The translations under genes and the position numbers were made by a program. The notes beneath the pieces were generated by a model. It was not told where the DNA came from and did not search any database. It saw nothing but the letters and a program-made list of their open reading frames with translations. Of a stretch of DNA of 64,000 nt, positions 1 to 10,699 are shown piece after piece (position 1 is the stretch's first letter; each line of letters starts with the position of its first letter). Origin of the DNA: Nitrospira sp. Ga0074138 (GTDB taxonomy: Bacteria > Nitrospirota > Nitrospiria > Nitrospirales > Nitrospiraceae); the NCBI GenBank assembly GCA_001464735.1, contig LNDU01000062.1:1-64000 (forward strand), given 5' to 3'.

Positions 1-153
1 GAGACCGTGCTGATTGATCCGACGCGGCCGCCGGAGCGGCCCACGCCGGGCTATGTGCTCTCGGCGGCAGTGTTGGCCCGGGTCGCTCCCTTCGGCGCTG
101 CCGGCCAGGCCCCGGCTCGAAAACGACGACGTGCCACCGCACTCATGACGTAA
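1..153 (+). CDS. C-terminal end of an unidentified protein (cut by the window edge)
   Basis: An open frame runs from base 1 to a TAA at 151-153 and encodes about 50 residues, ending in a basic stretch (RKRRR) followed by ATALMT. It lies 20 bp upstream of the next plus-strand gene and shares its high GC, so it probably belongs to the same gene cluster. The fragment is too short for a family assignment. It could instead be chance coding in GC-rich DNA, but the orientation and spacing favour a real gene end. Confidence 0.5.
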   Translation, partial: ETVLIDPTRPPERPTPGYVLSAAVLARVAPFGAAGQAPARKRRRATALMT

Positions 154-173
154 TTCAATTGGGATGACACACC

Positions 174-2707
174 ATGTCTGAACAGACCGCAGCCACCTAT
201 CGCTTCTACTCCTGGCTTCGCCAAGGACTCCTCGCGGGCCTCTCCGGTCCCGGCGTTTCCAGCCCGGCCACGGCGGGCCGCCTCGCATTGCCCGTCCGTC
301 TCAGGGTGAACGAGCGTGCGCCTATCGATGTCAATGTGCAACTCCATGGCCCCGGTGACATCACCGGCCTGGACGCACGCGAGATCATTCGCACAGAGCC
401 CCATGCCCACATGACCGACTTCGAGCCGAATTACTTTCCGGCCATCGAATTCGACCGGCCCGATTTCCCCTGGCTCTTCACCCCGGCGTCGTCCGACAGC
501 GCGCGACGCCTGCGACCGTGGATCTGCTTGATCGTCGTCCCCAGGGAACGGGCCACGCTCAAGACCAATCCGCAGCGGCCCTTGCCGGCGATCACCTGCG
601 CCCTGGAAGACCTGCCCGACCTCGATCAGTCCTGGGCATGGGCCCACGCACAAATCGTGGCAAGCCATAGCGCGACGCCCGATCCCTCACCGCACGCGAC
701 GTTGCAGAAGCTTCTTCACGACCATCCTGAACGTACACTCTCGCGGCTGTTGGCTCCGCGCCGCCTCGATCCCAATACCGCCTACTACGCCTGCCTCGTG
801 CCGACCTATGATGTGGGGAGGAAAGCGGGGCTGGGAGAGCCGATCACTCCGGAGGACGAACAGACATTAAAACCGGCTTGGGTGAAGAACGCCGCGCCCG
901 GACCAGTCACATTGCCGGTCTTTTTCCAGTGGGAGTTTCGGACCGGCCTCGCGGGAGACTTTGAATCGCTCGCACGCCGGTGGATATCCGAACTCCCGGC
1001 TGGGGCATGCCGACGTTGTTGTCTGGCGCGCCGGGCAGCCTGTTGGATCTGGGTGGAGCCCTGCTCACTCCCGAGACTCAACCGCGTGCCTGGCCAGACC
1101 AACCGCGCAAGACGTTCCAACTGGCCCTTGGTGCCATCCTCAACGCACCCGCAGCGATGGCTGGCACAAGCGGAGCCCCAGCGCTCCTCGGCCCGCCCCT
1201 CTATGGGCAATGGTACGTAGATCGAGACAGCCTGCCGCCCGCCGACCAACCGCCGCACTGGTTCCGCGATCTGAATCTGGATCCACGCCACCGCATCGCC
1301 GCCGGCTTCGGCACGATGGTCATTCGCAACGAGCAGGAGCCGTTGATGGCCTCGGCCTGGGATCAATTGGAACAAGAACGGAGGGATCGACAGCGGCTCA
1401 AGCGCGCGCAGTTGGCGGAGGCCGTCGGCGACAGTCTCTCGAAAAAACACACGGGACCGGCGCTGCGAACATTGACGGGTACCGCCACGTCTCCTACGCC
1501 GCCACCGACTGTCACCAATAACCTGTTGTCCGGCCATCCGGCCGTGACCGGCGCCTTTCGCCGCCTGACGCGCGCCCATGGCCCAATCGCGTCACATGCC
1601 GCCACACTCGACGCGCTTCGGCTCCCCGCCACGTCGCCCGCCTCGACGGCCGGCCAGGCATTCCGCCCGCTCATGCAATTCGCCGTCGCCACCAAGCAGC
1701 GGCAGGCGCCGGCATTGCGTGAATGGTCTGAGCTCAAGGTGGAGATGCTGCGGCGCCTGGCCCCGAAGGAGGCGGTGTTGGCTGCGGTGAAAAAGACGAT
1801 GCCTACCGTCGAGAATACGGAGCTGACGACCTTCGCGCCGAGCTTTCCGCAGCCGATGTATGAACCTCTACGCGACTACGCACCGGACCTGTTGTTGCCC
1901 GGCATGGACCAGGTGCCCTCAAACACCATCGCGCTCCTCAAGACCAATCCGGAGTTGATCGAGGCCTACATGGTCGGACTCAACCACGAGATGAGCCGCG
2001 AACTGCTCTGGCGTGGGTTTCCGACCGATCAGCGCGGCACCTACTTCCGGCAATTCTGGGATGCCGGTGGCGATGAACTGCCCAGCACCGATGCAGAGCG
2101 CGAGGCTCGTTTTGACATCACACGGATCACCTCCTGGGCGGCGGACAGCCGCCTCGGCTCCCACAGTGCGCGTGGCTCGGCGGTCGGCCAGATGGTGCTG
2201 CTCATCCGCGGCGACCTCCTGCGGCGTTACCCACGCGCCATGGTCTATGCGTTGGAAAGCGTCTGGTCTGCAGATGGCACCAGGCGTGAGCTGGGCACGG
2301 TGGAACGGTATCCCATTTTCCGCGCGACCCAGGCACCAGACATCACCATGCTCGGGTTTCCGCTGACCGAAGCGGACGTTCGCGGAGCCGACAACAAAGC
2401 CGGAGGACACCCGGGCTGGTTCTTCGTGCTGCAGGAGCAGCCGACGGAACCGCGATTCGGCATGGACGTCGCCACGACCTATGGCGGTACCCCCGCTCAC
2501 TGGCGCGACCTGACATGGGGACATCTGGCGCAGGACGAAGCCGCGCTGAAACAGATTGTGTATGTGCCGATCGACGGTCTATTGAAAGATGCCGTGGTCG
2601 ATCAGATTCCGTGGGGAAAAAATTCGGCGCATATGGCCACCATTACCAGACAGCCGCCGTTCCGCGTGGCGGTCCATGCGAGAACCTGGCTGCCTGCTCG
2701 GCAGTAG
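174..2707 (+). pseudogene. Large cluster protein of unknown function, split by a -1 frameshift near 979
   Basis: The coding region starts at ATG 174 and reads in one frame through LARR at about 979, then continues in the next frame to TAG 2705-2707. One extra G in the CGG/TGG run near 979 would restore a single protein of about 844 residues. Visible features are a conserved-looking block at residues 82-104 (FEPNYFPAIEFDRPDFPW) and no signal peptide or membrane segment. Both halves keep the same codon bias and composition, so the break is recent or a sequencing error. The gene opens a run of four large co-directional genes. I associate such proteins with the neighbouring DPLWMLGRQWQFGEF protein in other genomes, but I know no function. 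It should be read as one broken or mis-sequenced gene rather than two. Confidence 0.75.
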
Positions 2708-2727
2708 CGGCGGAAAGAGACGAGATC

Positions 2728-3537
2728 ATGCCCTATTTGGAACAAGAGATTGCGCGACTCCAGACGGCCCTGCAGGCCTTGGCCACGCAACAGACTGCCT
2801 TGACGACCCAACTCACGACGCAACAGCAGGCGGTAACGGCGGCACAGGCCCAGCGCAGCCACGCGCAGAACGGCGTGGCCCAGGCCCAAGCCCGCATTCC
2901 ACCGCTGCAGGCAGCCGCTGCTGCAGCGGACGCTCAGGTCGCGGAGGCGCAACAGGATCTGCTCGATGCATCTGAACCGCCGCAAGGCATCCCTCCCGCC
3001 ACCTGGAGAGCGCGTCTGGCCGCGCTGAGAAAAAGACTCGCCGAGGCCAAGACCGCCGCAACCGCAGCGCATGCAAGGGTGACTGAAGCACAGCAGGGCG
3101 TGGCGCAAGCGCAGGCGCAAGTACGGGCTGCGGATGTTCAAGTTTCGGCGGCGACCGCCGCGGTGCAAGCCACCCAGGCTGCGATCGCCGCCCTTCAACC
3201 CCGCCGGCAGGAACTGCAAACGAAGCTCGCCGAGATCGAGCGCATGAATGCAGAAATCACGCGTGACCCGCTGGCAAGGGAGACCCTGCAACAGGTGGCA
3301 AGGGAACTGTCGGCCCGCACCGCGGCGTTGGAAGATTCCCATCTGACGGCGCGGTTCGAGTTGGAGGATGCCGAGACCCTGCTCGCCGGTTTGCTCATCA
3401 GGCGCAACGAGCTGACGGCACTCATTGCCGACCTCGCCAGACAAATCCCGGAGGCGGAAGCACAAGAGACGGCATCCCAGCAGGCGCTGGCGGCGACCGA
3501 GGCCGAAGTCAGCACGCATTTACAGGATGGGCCGTAG
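2728..3537 (+). CDS. Ala/Gln-rich coiled-coil protein
   Basis: The 269-residue protein starts at ATG 2728, preceded by a purine-rich site (GGAAAGAG), 20 bp after the previous gene. Nearly the whole length is low-complexity heptad-like sequence rich in Ala, Gln, Leu, Arg and Glu, predicting a long coiled coil. Only a short Pro-containing break (EPPQGIPPATW, about residues 82-92) interrupts it. No signal peptide, membrane segment or catalytic motif is visible. The same type of sequence forms the N-terminal 110 residues of the next gene product, which suggests that the two proteins pair or share an origin. A structural or scaffolding role in the cluster is an inference; no family function is known to me. 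Confidence 0.8.
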   Translation: MPYLEQEIARLQTALQALATQQTALTTQLTTQQQAVTAAQAQRSHAQNGVAQAQARIPPLQAAAAAADAQVAEAQQDLLDASEPPQGIPPATWRARLAALRKRLAEAKTAATAAHARVTEAQQGVAQAQAQVRAADVQVSAATAAVQATQAAIAALQPRRQELQTKLAEIERMNAEITRDPLARETLQQVARELSARTAALEDSHLTARFELEDAETLLAGLLIRRNELTALIADLARQIPEAEAQETASQQALAATEAEVSTHLQDGP

Positions 3538-3564
3538 GTTTCTGTTAAGGAAAGGATCAGCAGT

Positions 3565-6500
3565 GTGAGACCGATCGCTGAAGGACCAGATATTCCCGAA
3601 CGGGTGCCTCCGGCACTCCTCCGGGCATGGGCAACGAAACTCCGGCAATTGCAGTCGGCGCACGACCGGGCCGTCGCGAGGGCCCAAGCCGCGCAACGGC
3701 GGGCCGCCCTCCTCATCAGGCAACGGGCGCTCCACCAGGCCGAGTTGGCCCGGGTGAACGCACAAATCACGGCCACGGAGGAGACGGTGGCTCGGAAGAA
3801 AGCCGACGTGGCGGTGCTGTCGGCGCAGGTCGACGAGCATCGATCCGCCCGCGATGCCGCGACGGCCCGGCTGCTTGGCACGGATCGCCTCAGCGGCACA
3901 GTTGCCGTGACCCATCCGCTGCTGCTGTTCCCCGTCCGTGTGGAAACCAGGTTTGCCGCGAGGCGGACAGGACCGGGCACCGACCTTCTGCTCCGCGTGT
4001 ATCCCGACGACATTCATCTCGACAGTCACGAACCGGCTCTCACCGAAGAAGAGGAACGCCGTGGCAAGGAGTTCTGGGCCCATGTCACCGCCGCGTCCGT
4101 AGGTACGGATCGGCAGGAGCACCTCAGGCAAGGCTGGCAACGACTCACCGAACAATTCGGCACGACCCGCGCCGCTTGGATCGCCCACGTGCTTGATCTC
4201 GCCCAAGCCGGAACGATCGCGCGTCGGGACGACAGCTGGACGCGCGCTCCCCACACGCAGGTCCTGCCGGATCGCTGGGTCGCCAGTGGCTATCGCAGCG
4301 ATGCAGCGCGTGTCACTGCCTGGGGCAAGGCAATCCCGGAGACCGTGGCGGTCGGGCCAGACCCACGCGGCACGGGCCCGGTCGGTAGCAATGGACTGCC
4401 GCCTGTCGATGAAGGCATGAAGTGGATCACCGATTTCGATACGGCTGAATCCATCGGGATGGGTCTACGTATTCCCGTTACAGAGGAAGACGCCCGGGCA
4501 GGTTTCGATCGGATCGTCGTGCTGGGCCTCAAGGCCTCATGGGATGCCCCGACCACGGCCGACCGATTGGTTCGACTGCTCGATGCCCACCATTACACCG
4601 GCAGCCTTGCTCTCGTGGAGCAACAGGTGCCCACGAACAACACGGCGGAAGCCTCCGCCGGGTATCGTTCGACGGGGCGCGATGTCGCCGACAGCATGGG
4701 CGTCGAACTGGGTGCTTCGCTCCTCCGTCCCGGGTCCGACGGCGAGTTGCTGGCGCAGGCCTTGGGCCTGCCGACTTCCGTCTTTGCCCATGTTCGCGGT
4801 GCCGACGGATCGGAACAACGCCGGTCCTCGCTGATGCAATCGGCTCTGCTCGCGCTTTGCGACAGTCCGCTCTTACGGCAACTGCTCGGCGCAGCCGGAG
4901 CGGACGTGCTGCGCGACCATTTCACAAAGTACGTACGTGCTCGCGGGCCACTGCCGGTCTTGCGTGTCGACAGCCAACCTTACGGCCTGCTGCCGGTGGC
5001 GGCACTCGACCGCTGGATCTCGGCGACCGGTCAGGACCAGGACCGGGCGTTGGCTACCTGGTGGCGTGCGCAACGATTGATACGCCGCCGCCAGGCGTCA
5101 CAAGCCCTCCAGACCACGGTTGAATCCAACCCCGTCGTACTTTTGGCGCAGGAAGCGAACGCCTCCCGCTACACCTTGCGCGAATTTCCCGAAGTCTCCA
5201 CTCAACAGCCGCCCCTGCCGAAGCGGTTGCTGACCGAGGCCTTCCGGACGTTGCTGCTGACTCGCGCACTCTCTACTCCGCACGAGCCGGCCTGGGACGA
5301 AGTGACGGCCCTGCCTGAACCGGTTCGGCAACAACTGCTCGCGGAAGTGATGGATCTGCTCACCTATCGCCTCGATGCCTGGGGCACATCCCTCGCCACC
5401 AGGCGGTTGGCCGTCATGCGGCAGGCGGCGCCCTCCGGCATCAGGCTCGGCGCCTACGGCTGGGTAGAACAGGTTCGACGTGCGGCCTCGCTGCAACCGG
5501 TTCCGGCACTTCCGGCCGGTGTCCCTGCACCACTCTCACGCTCTGAACAGAACAAGGGCTTCGTCCACGCTCCTTCGCTCGGGCATGCGGCGGCCGCCGC
5601 CGTGCTGCGAAGTGGCTACCTGTCGCAAGAATCAAATCGCGCACCCGGCGCTTCGCCCTTTGCCGTCGACCTTTCATCAGAGCGGGTCCATCGCGCCAAG
5701 TGGCTGCTCGACGGAGTGCGCCAAGGTCAGTCCCTGACCGCCCTGCTCGGATATCGATTCGAACGCCATCTCCACGAACGTGGGCTGGACCGCTATATTC
5801 AGCGATTTCGCGCCCTCACGAGCTTCACCGGTACCGACCGCTTCGCCGGCATTCGCGATACCCTCACACGGGCTGAGCGGCTGGCGCACGAGGTGACCTT
5901 GCTGACGGCGCAACGTGATCAGGCCCTGCGCCGGGCTGAAGACGCCCGCGGCTTGAAGGCCGAGCGAGAACGCCGCGCGGACACCTATCGCGCCGAACTG
6001 GGGACGGTCGCCACGCTCGCGCAACAGGCGCAGGCCGCGCAGACACAGGTGGCGCAGGCGGCTCAGGTGCTAGCGCAACAACAGGCGGCAAAACCGCAGG
6101 GCAAGGTGATCCAACCCACCGTGCGGCGTTATGCCGTCCAGTTGTTGGAAGCGCGGGATTTGGATGAGTGGGACAATCGCGTGGAACAGCTGACCCAGGC
6201 CCATACCACCGCCCTGGCCCAAGCCGCCGCCGCACAGCAGGCCGTCAGCGCCCGGGATGGCTCACGCCTGCTCGCGGAACGGGCCCAGGCCAAGATGCTC
6301 AATGCTGCTGATCCGGATTCCATTCCCGCCGCGCAGCAGATGGCGGTAGGGCAAGAAACCCTCGCCGCAGAACTCGACCGCCAGGTCCTCGCCAAGGAAG
6401 GCGGGCAGCGCGGTAAGGCTATGAGCGATCTCCTCGCCGCCAGGACCGCACTCACCACGCGCCTCGCCGCGCAATGGAATGAGGCACTGAAATCGTTGTC

Positions 6501-8883
6501 GGCTGCCGCCGTCGTCGACGGACTGGCCCTTCACCGGCGATGGACCGCAAGCCAACAACGCCAGGCACCACAATCTCCCTGGGATGTCACCACCATTCCG
6601 TTCGGCAACGCGACCTTGGGATTTCCACCGCCCGGCAGCCCGGACTTCACGGCGCTGGTGGAGGCGCTCAAGGCACTCGACGATCTGGTCGACTCCGTGG
6701 GGGACAGTGTCGTGGCCGAGAGTGTGTATCAGCTCGTGCAAGGCAATCCGCTGCGCTCAGGCGCCACGCTGGATGCCATTGCCGCGGGTGAGGTTCCGCC
6801 GCCGGAATTGGACGTGATCCGCACGCCGAGAAGCGGCATCGGACTGACGCATCGCCTCTGCACGCTGTTCCCGGCGACCGAGGGGGCGGCACCGGCAGGC
6901 TGGCCGACGACCGCCCCATCGGCACGCGCCCAGGCGGAACCGATCCTCAACGCCTGGGTAGCGACGCTGCTACCGAACCCGGCCCAGGTCCGGTGTAAGG
7001 CGGATTACGTCAATCAGCAGGACGGCCAGGTCTATCAAACGGTAGAGAACGCATTGACCTCGCTCGGACTGGCGCCGCTGGATGCCGTTTATCTCGCCGA
7101 AGGCAGTACCCGTGCACAGCAAGCCGAACTGGAGCAGCGTTGGCGATTCGTGTTGCAGCAGACTCGTCCCACGACGGTCCCGCCGGATGCGATCATTCGA
7201 TTGCAGTTCGGCCGCGGCAACGGCTGGAGCGCAGAGATCGTCAGCGTGAGCGAATGGTGCGAGGTCGCGACCACGGTGAGGCGTCTGCTGAGCAACGCCC
7301 GCTCACTGGACGGCCGTGACCTGTCATTGCCCGAATCACCCGCCGACTCCGGCCTGAACCATGACGAGTTTGCCGGCCGCGCCACCCGCGCATTGCAAGC
7401 CCTGGCTGATGCGCGCGCTAGACTCAACGACCTCCTGCCTCCACCCTCGTCGGATGACCTGACCGCCAACCTCGACGAGGTGCGCCGCGCCCTGTTCGGT
7501 TTGGCGAACTACGGCATACCGAGCGCCGTCCCGATGGACATCGGCGGCACGGGACCGGAAGCGCGGTCATTGCTGCTGACCCAGGCGCGGTCGGTCGTCC
7601 TCGAAGCGCAACGTCGGCTCAACCGCGTGGCCGAATCCGAACAGGACTTTGTGCGTGCGAACGCCACGCCGGAAGAACGGCGCGATCACGACCTGGCTCG
7701 TTTCCGCATCATCTTCGGCCAGGACTTCCTGGCGCTGCCCCGCGTGGCCGCAGCCAACGCAGCACAGTTAAACGAGACGTTCGCCGCCGGACTCTCGCTC
7801 CAAGGCCAAGATCCGATGGCAGCCGTGACCTGGTTCCAGCGCGCTGCCTACGTCCGCCCTGGCGCGACGCGGCTGAACGAAGCGATGCTCTATGCCGAAA
7901 CCGTGGGGAGCGCTGCACTCCGGTTCCACGTCGGACAACTCCCCTTTCAGGCGCAGGATCGCTGGGTGGCCTTGCCGCAGGCGCCGGACAAGCCGTTCCC
8001 GCGCGGACGCCTCTCGCTGGTGGCGCAGATGGCGTCGGCACAACCGTTCCGTTTCGATCAAGCCTTCTGCGGGCTCCTGATCGACGAGTGGGTGGAGACG
8101 GTGCCGAGCCCCAAGGAAACGACCGGCCTGGCCTTTCATTATGATCAACCGAACAACGCGCCTCCGCAGGCGCTTTTGCTCGCCGTGCCTGCAGACCAGC
8201 GGACGACCTGGGACCTCAACAGCCTGGAAGCCGTCTTGCACGAGACGATGGACTTGGCCAGGCTCCGCGCCGTGGCACCAGACAGCGGCGAGGAATTGAT
8301 CTGGGTGGAGGATCAGCTACCGCAAGGCGCCACGCCGCTCGGTGACGGTGAAGGCTGGACCTGGGTGCGCACGAAACCGGAACCGCTCTCCGGTACACGC
8401 GCCCATCAATCGGTGTTCGCCGCCGGCATTCACCAACACTTTTTCCAAGGCGCGAAGCTCGCCATGTTCGTCAGTGTAGGAGACCGGCTGTTCGCGCATG
8501 TCTATCTCGATCCCGCGCGTATGCCTCGACAAGTCATGTTGCAGTGGCACGCAGGCAATTGGGATCACCGCGTCTATTGGGGCGAGAACCTCATTCCCTG
8601 GGGTACCGACAATACCGTCAGCCGTCAGTACATGGGGCCCCTGCCGCCGCCAGGTCGGTGGGTGCGGCTCGAAGTGCCTGCCGAAACCGTGGGATTGGAA
8701 GGACGAATCGTGGAGGGCATGGCCTTCACCCTGTTCGACGGTATGGCCACGTGGGATCGTTCCGGCAAACGTGCGCTGCAGCCGGTCGGTTCCGGAGAGC
8801 AGGACCCGTCGGCCCCGGCGCTGTTTTTCACCGGCGGCACCCTCGACTTCACCAGCGTCATCGATCCAGCAATAGGAGCCTAG
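3565..8883 (+). CDS. Giant (1772-residue) cluster protein of unknown function
   Basis: A GTG start at 3565 follows an AAGGAAAGG ribosome site. The product has an N-terminal coiled coil (about residues 10-110), then a segment opening FPVRVETRF, a second long Ala/Gln-rich coiled coil at about 765-980, and a mixed alpha/beta C-terminal third. That third holds the block LLIDEWVETVPSPKETTG near residues 1504-1521. No signal peptide or membrane span is seen. The gene lies 27 bp after the coiled-coil gene and only 2 bp before the 569-residue gene, which indicates one transcription unit. The size and the paired coiled coils fit a large scaffold or assembly component. No enzyme motif was recognised. 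Composition is GC-rich like its cluster neighbours and unlike the island that follows. Confidence 0.85.
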   Translation: MRPIAEGPDIPERVPPALLRAWATKLRQLQSAHDRAVARAQAAQRRAALLIRQRALHQAELARVNAQITATEETVARKKADVAVLSAQVDEHRSARDAATARLLGTDRLSGTVAVTHPLLLFPVRVETRFAARRTGPGTDLLLRVYPDDIHLDSHEPALTEEEERRGKEFWAHVTAASVGTDRQEHLRQGWQRLTEQFGTTRAAWIAHVLDLAQAGTIARRDDSWTRAPHTQVLPDRWVASGYRSDAARVTAWGKAIPETVAVGPDPRGTGPVGSNGLPPVDEGMKWITDFDTAESIGMGLRIPVTEEDARAGFDRIVVLGLKASWDAPTTADRLVRLLDAHHYTGSLALVEQQVPTNNTAEASAGYRSTGRDVADSMGVELGASLLRPGSDGELLAQALGLPTSVFAHVRGADGSEQRRSSLMQSALLALCDSPLLRQLLGAAGADVLRDHFTKYVRARGPLPVLRVDSQPYGLLPVAALDRWISATGQDQDRALATWWRAQRLIRRRQASQALQTTVESNPVVLLAQEANASRYTLREFPEVSTQQPPLPKRLLTEAFRTLLLTRALSTPHEPAWDEVTALPEPVRQQLLAEVMDLLTYRLDAWGTSLATRRLAVMRQAAPSGIRLGAYGWVEQVRRAASLQPVPALPAGVPAPLSRSEQNKGFVHAPSLGHAAAAAVLRSGYLSQESNRAPGASPFAVDLSSERVHRAKWLLDGVRQGQSLTALLGYRFERHLHERGLDRYIQRFRALTSFTGTDRFAGIRDTLTRAERLAHEVTLLTAQRDQALRRAEDARGLKAERERRADTYRAELGTVATLAQQAQAAQTQVAQAAQVLAQQQAAKPQGKVIQPTVRRYAVQLLEARDLDEWDNRVEQLTQAHTTALAQAAAAQQAVSARDGSRLLAERAQAKMLNAADPDSIPAAQQMAVGQETLAAELDRQVLAKEGGQRGKAMSDLLAARTALTTRLAAQWNEALKSLSAAAVVDGLALHRRWTASQQRQAPQSPWDVTTIPFGNATLGFPPPGSPDFTALVEALKALDDLVDSVGDSVVAESVYQLVQGNPLRSGATLDAIAAGEVPPPELDVIRTPRSGIGLTHRLCTLFPATEGAAPAGWPTTAPSARAQAEPILNAWVATLLPNPAQVRCKADYVNQQDGQVYQTVENALTSLGLAPLDAVYLAEGSTRAQQAELEQRWRFVLQQTRPTTVPPDAIIRLQFGRGNGWSAEIVSVSEWCEVATTVRRLLSNARSLDGRDLSLPESPADSGLNHDEFAGRATRALQALADARARLNDLLPPPSSDDLTANLDEVRRALFGLANYGIPSAVPMDIGGTGPEARSLLLTQARSVVLEAQRRLNRVAESEQDFVRANATPEERRDHDLARFRIIFGQDFLALPRVAAANAAQLNETFAAGLSLQGQDPMAAVTWFQRAAYVRPGATRLNEAMLYAETVGSAALRFHVGQLPFQAQDRWVALPQAPDKPFPRGRLSLVAQMASAQPFRFDQAFCGLLIDEWVETVPSPKETTGLAFHYDQPNNAPPQALLLAVPADQRTTWDLNSLEAVLHETMDLARLRAVAPDSGEELIWVEDQLPQGATPLGDGEGWTWVRTKPEPLSGTRAHQSVFAAGIHQHFFQGAKLAMFVSVGDRLFAHVYLDPARMPRQVMLQWHAGNWDHRVYWGENLIPWGTDNTVSRQYMGPLPPPGRWVRLEVPAETVGLEGRIVEGMAFTLFDGMATWDRSGKRALQPVGSGEQDPSAPALFFTGGTLDFTSVIDPAIGA

Positions 8884-8885
8884 GC

Positions 8886-10595
8886 ATGCCCTCTCAAATC
8901 AGACTCGACCTCAGCAGCCACAACCCGGACTTGCAAGACGGGCTGCAAGCGCGCATCCACGATCCGCTTTGGATGCTGGGCCGTCAATGGCAGTTCGGCG
9001 AGTTCAACGGGGCCGATGCGGGTTCACCTGCCGCCGCGCAGGTGATCGTGGACATCGCCGCCGTCACTCGCTATCAACCCGGCCCACGCTCTGGCCCGCA
9101 TCCAGCCCGGCCCTACGCAGCTGCTGGCCTGGCGTTGGAAACGCTGGTAGAAGCGGAACCGGTGACGGACGACTCACACCCCAACTGGCGGCTCGCGGCC
9201 GAATCGGGACGGCATCTATTTCGCCTGCTGGAAACGGCCAGGCTCGGGCCCACACGCGCACAGTGGTTGGCTAGTACATACGTCCTGGCCGCCCCCACAG
9301 CGGAGCAGGCCAAGCAGATCGATGCCTCGAGCCTGTCCTTCATCCGTGTGCTGAGCGGCCGTACCATCGACGGCTTGCGGTTTGCCGCGCGCCTGAGAGT
9401 GTTGCAAGTCGGCAACACGTTGGCGGAATTGTTTCGAGAAGCGCCGTTCGATCAGGTGAGCGAGGTAGATCGGCTAAAGCTCCTCGCCATCATGACCACC
9501 TGGCTGACCTGGATCGATGGCCTCTTCCAGCAAGGCAGCGCTCCCTCCGCGTGGATTCCAGAACGGATGGAGTACGCCCTGAGTGTCTCTGCCAAGACGA
9601 CGTCGAGCGAAGTGGTGCTGACCGCGCCGGAATATCTGGATGGGCGATTGGACTGGTTTTCGTTCACGACGAGTTCGGGGACTGGTCTGGGCGCCACCGA
9701 AAGCAGCACCTCAGCCACGGAGGCTTTTCTGCCGGCGCCGGTCTCGTTTCGCGGCATGCCCTCCGCGCGCTTGTGGGAATTCGAAGACGGCGCCGTGAAT
9801 TTTGCGAGCGTCCAGGCCGCACCGCAGGACTTGGCCCGCCTGCTGCTCGTGAAGTTTGCGCTGGAATACAGCAACGATTGGTTCCTCCTGCCGCTTGAAC
9901 TCCCTGTCGGGACACTCTCACAGATCCGCGCGCTCGTTGTGACCAACACGTTCGGCGAACGGTTCCTGATACCCCACACGACCGAAGTGGATGGATCGAC
10001 CTCACCCTGGCGCATGTTCAGCCTCACGAACGATACCCAGAAGTTGTTCTTCTTGCCACCTGTGTTAGGCCCGCTATTGGAAAGCCAGCCCGTGGAAGAC
10101 CTGTCGTTGTTGAGGGATGAAATGGCCAATGTGGCCTGGGCCGTCGAGCGAGTTATTGAAAGCGCCGCCGGTCGTCCGTTGGATCGTCATGAAGCCTATC
10201 AAGAGACCCTGGCGGAACAGCCGCCATCCCCTGCCGCAGACGGTGCACCGTTGATGTACCGGCTCGGCACCACCGTGCCGGACTATTGGATTCCGTTGCT
10301 TCCGGTCAAAGACGGTACGACCCTGCGGCTCAAACGTGGCGTCCTACCGGCGTTCAGCGAGGGAGGCATTCAGGGCTTGCAACTTCCGAAGGGACGATTG
10401 CTCGAACCAGCTCGCGAGTTGCTGCTCTATGAGGAAGAAGTGCCACGGGAAGGTGCGCGCGTCACCAGGACCTATCAATATGCGCGCTGGATCGATGGAT
10501 CAACTTATCTCTGGATGGGTCGACGGAAACAACCGGGGCGAGGCGAAGGATCAAGCGGTTTGCAATTCGATTCCGTCCAATCGTCTGGCGGCTGA
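8886..10595 (+). CDS. Cluster protein with DPLWMLGRQWQFGEF motif, unknown function
   Basis: The 569-residue protein starts at ATG 8886, two bases after the previous stop codon, so translation is probably coupled. The N-terminus carries a striking motif at residues 26-40 (DPLWMLGRQWQFGEF) followed by a Gly/Ala-rich GADAGSPAA stretch. The C-terminus ends with a Trp-rich segment (YLWMGRRKQ). There is no signal peptide or membrane helix. I recall this N-terminal motif from uncharacterised proteins encoded beside very large hypothetical proteins in soil bacteria, but I cannot name a function. The earlier in-frame codons back to 8544 lie inside the 1772-residue gene and are not used. The gene ends the cluster; 104 bp later a convergent gene ends. 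Confidence 0.85.
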   Translation: MPSQIRLDLSSHNPDLQDGLQARIHDPLWMLGRQWQFGEFNGADAGSPAAAQVIVDIAAVTRYQPGPRSGPHPARPYAAAGLALETLVEAEPVTDDSHPNWRLAAESGRHLFRLLETARLGPTRAQWLASTYVLAAPTAEQAKQIDASSLSFIRVLSGRTIDGLRFAARLRVLQVGNTLAELFREAPFDQVSEVDRLKLLAIMTTWLTWIDGLFQQGSAPSAWIPERMEYALSVSAKTTSSEVVLTAPEYLDGRLDWFSFTTSSGTGLGATESSTSATEAFLPAPVSFRGMPSARLWEFEDGAVNFASVQAAPQDLARLLLVKFALEYSNDWFLLPLELPVGTLSQIRALVVTNTFGERFLIPHTTEVDGSTSPWRMFSLTNDTQKLFFLPPVLGPLLESQPVEDLSLLRDEMANVAWAVERVIESAAGRPLDRHEAYQETLAEQPPSPAADGAPLMYRLGTTVPDYWIPLLPVKDGTTLRLKRGVLPAFSEGGIQGLQLPKGRLLEPARELLLYEEEVPREGARVTRTYQYARWIDGSTYLWMGRRKQPGRGEGSSGLQFDSVQSSGG

Positions 10596-10699
10596 TCTGT
10601 AGATAAGAAGACTCTTCGAGGAAAAACTAGACATTATGGTCGTATCGGCCATAGGCGATCCTCTCGGTGAACCACTTCAGGATCACCGGTTAATCAAAG

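Noticed and set aside
980..2707. Separate 575-codon gene starting at GTG 980
   Set aside because: Sequence runs continuously in character from the upstream frame and there is no ribosome site; better explained as the second half of a frameshifted gene.
174..10595. Calling the giant-protein cluster a contractile injection system
   Set aside because: No sheath, tube, baseplate, spike or AAA+ gene lies in the window; the link would rest only on vague memory of neighbours.
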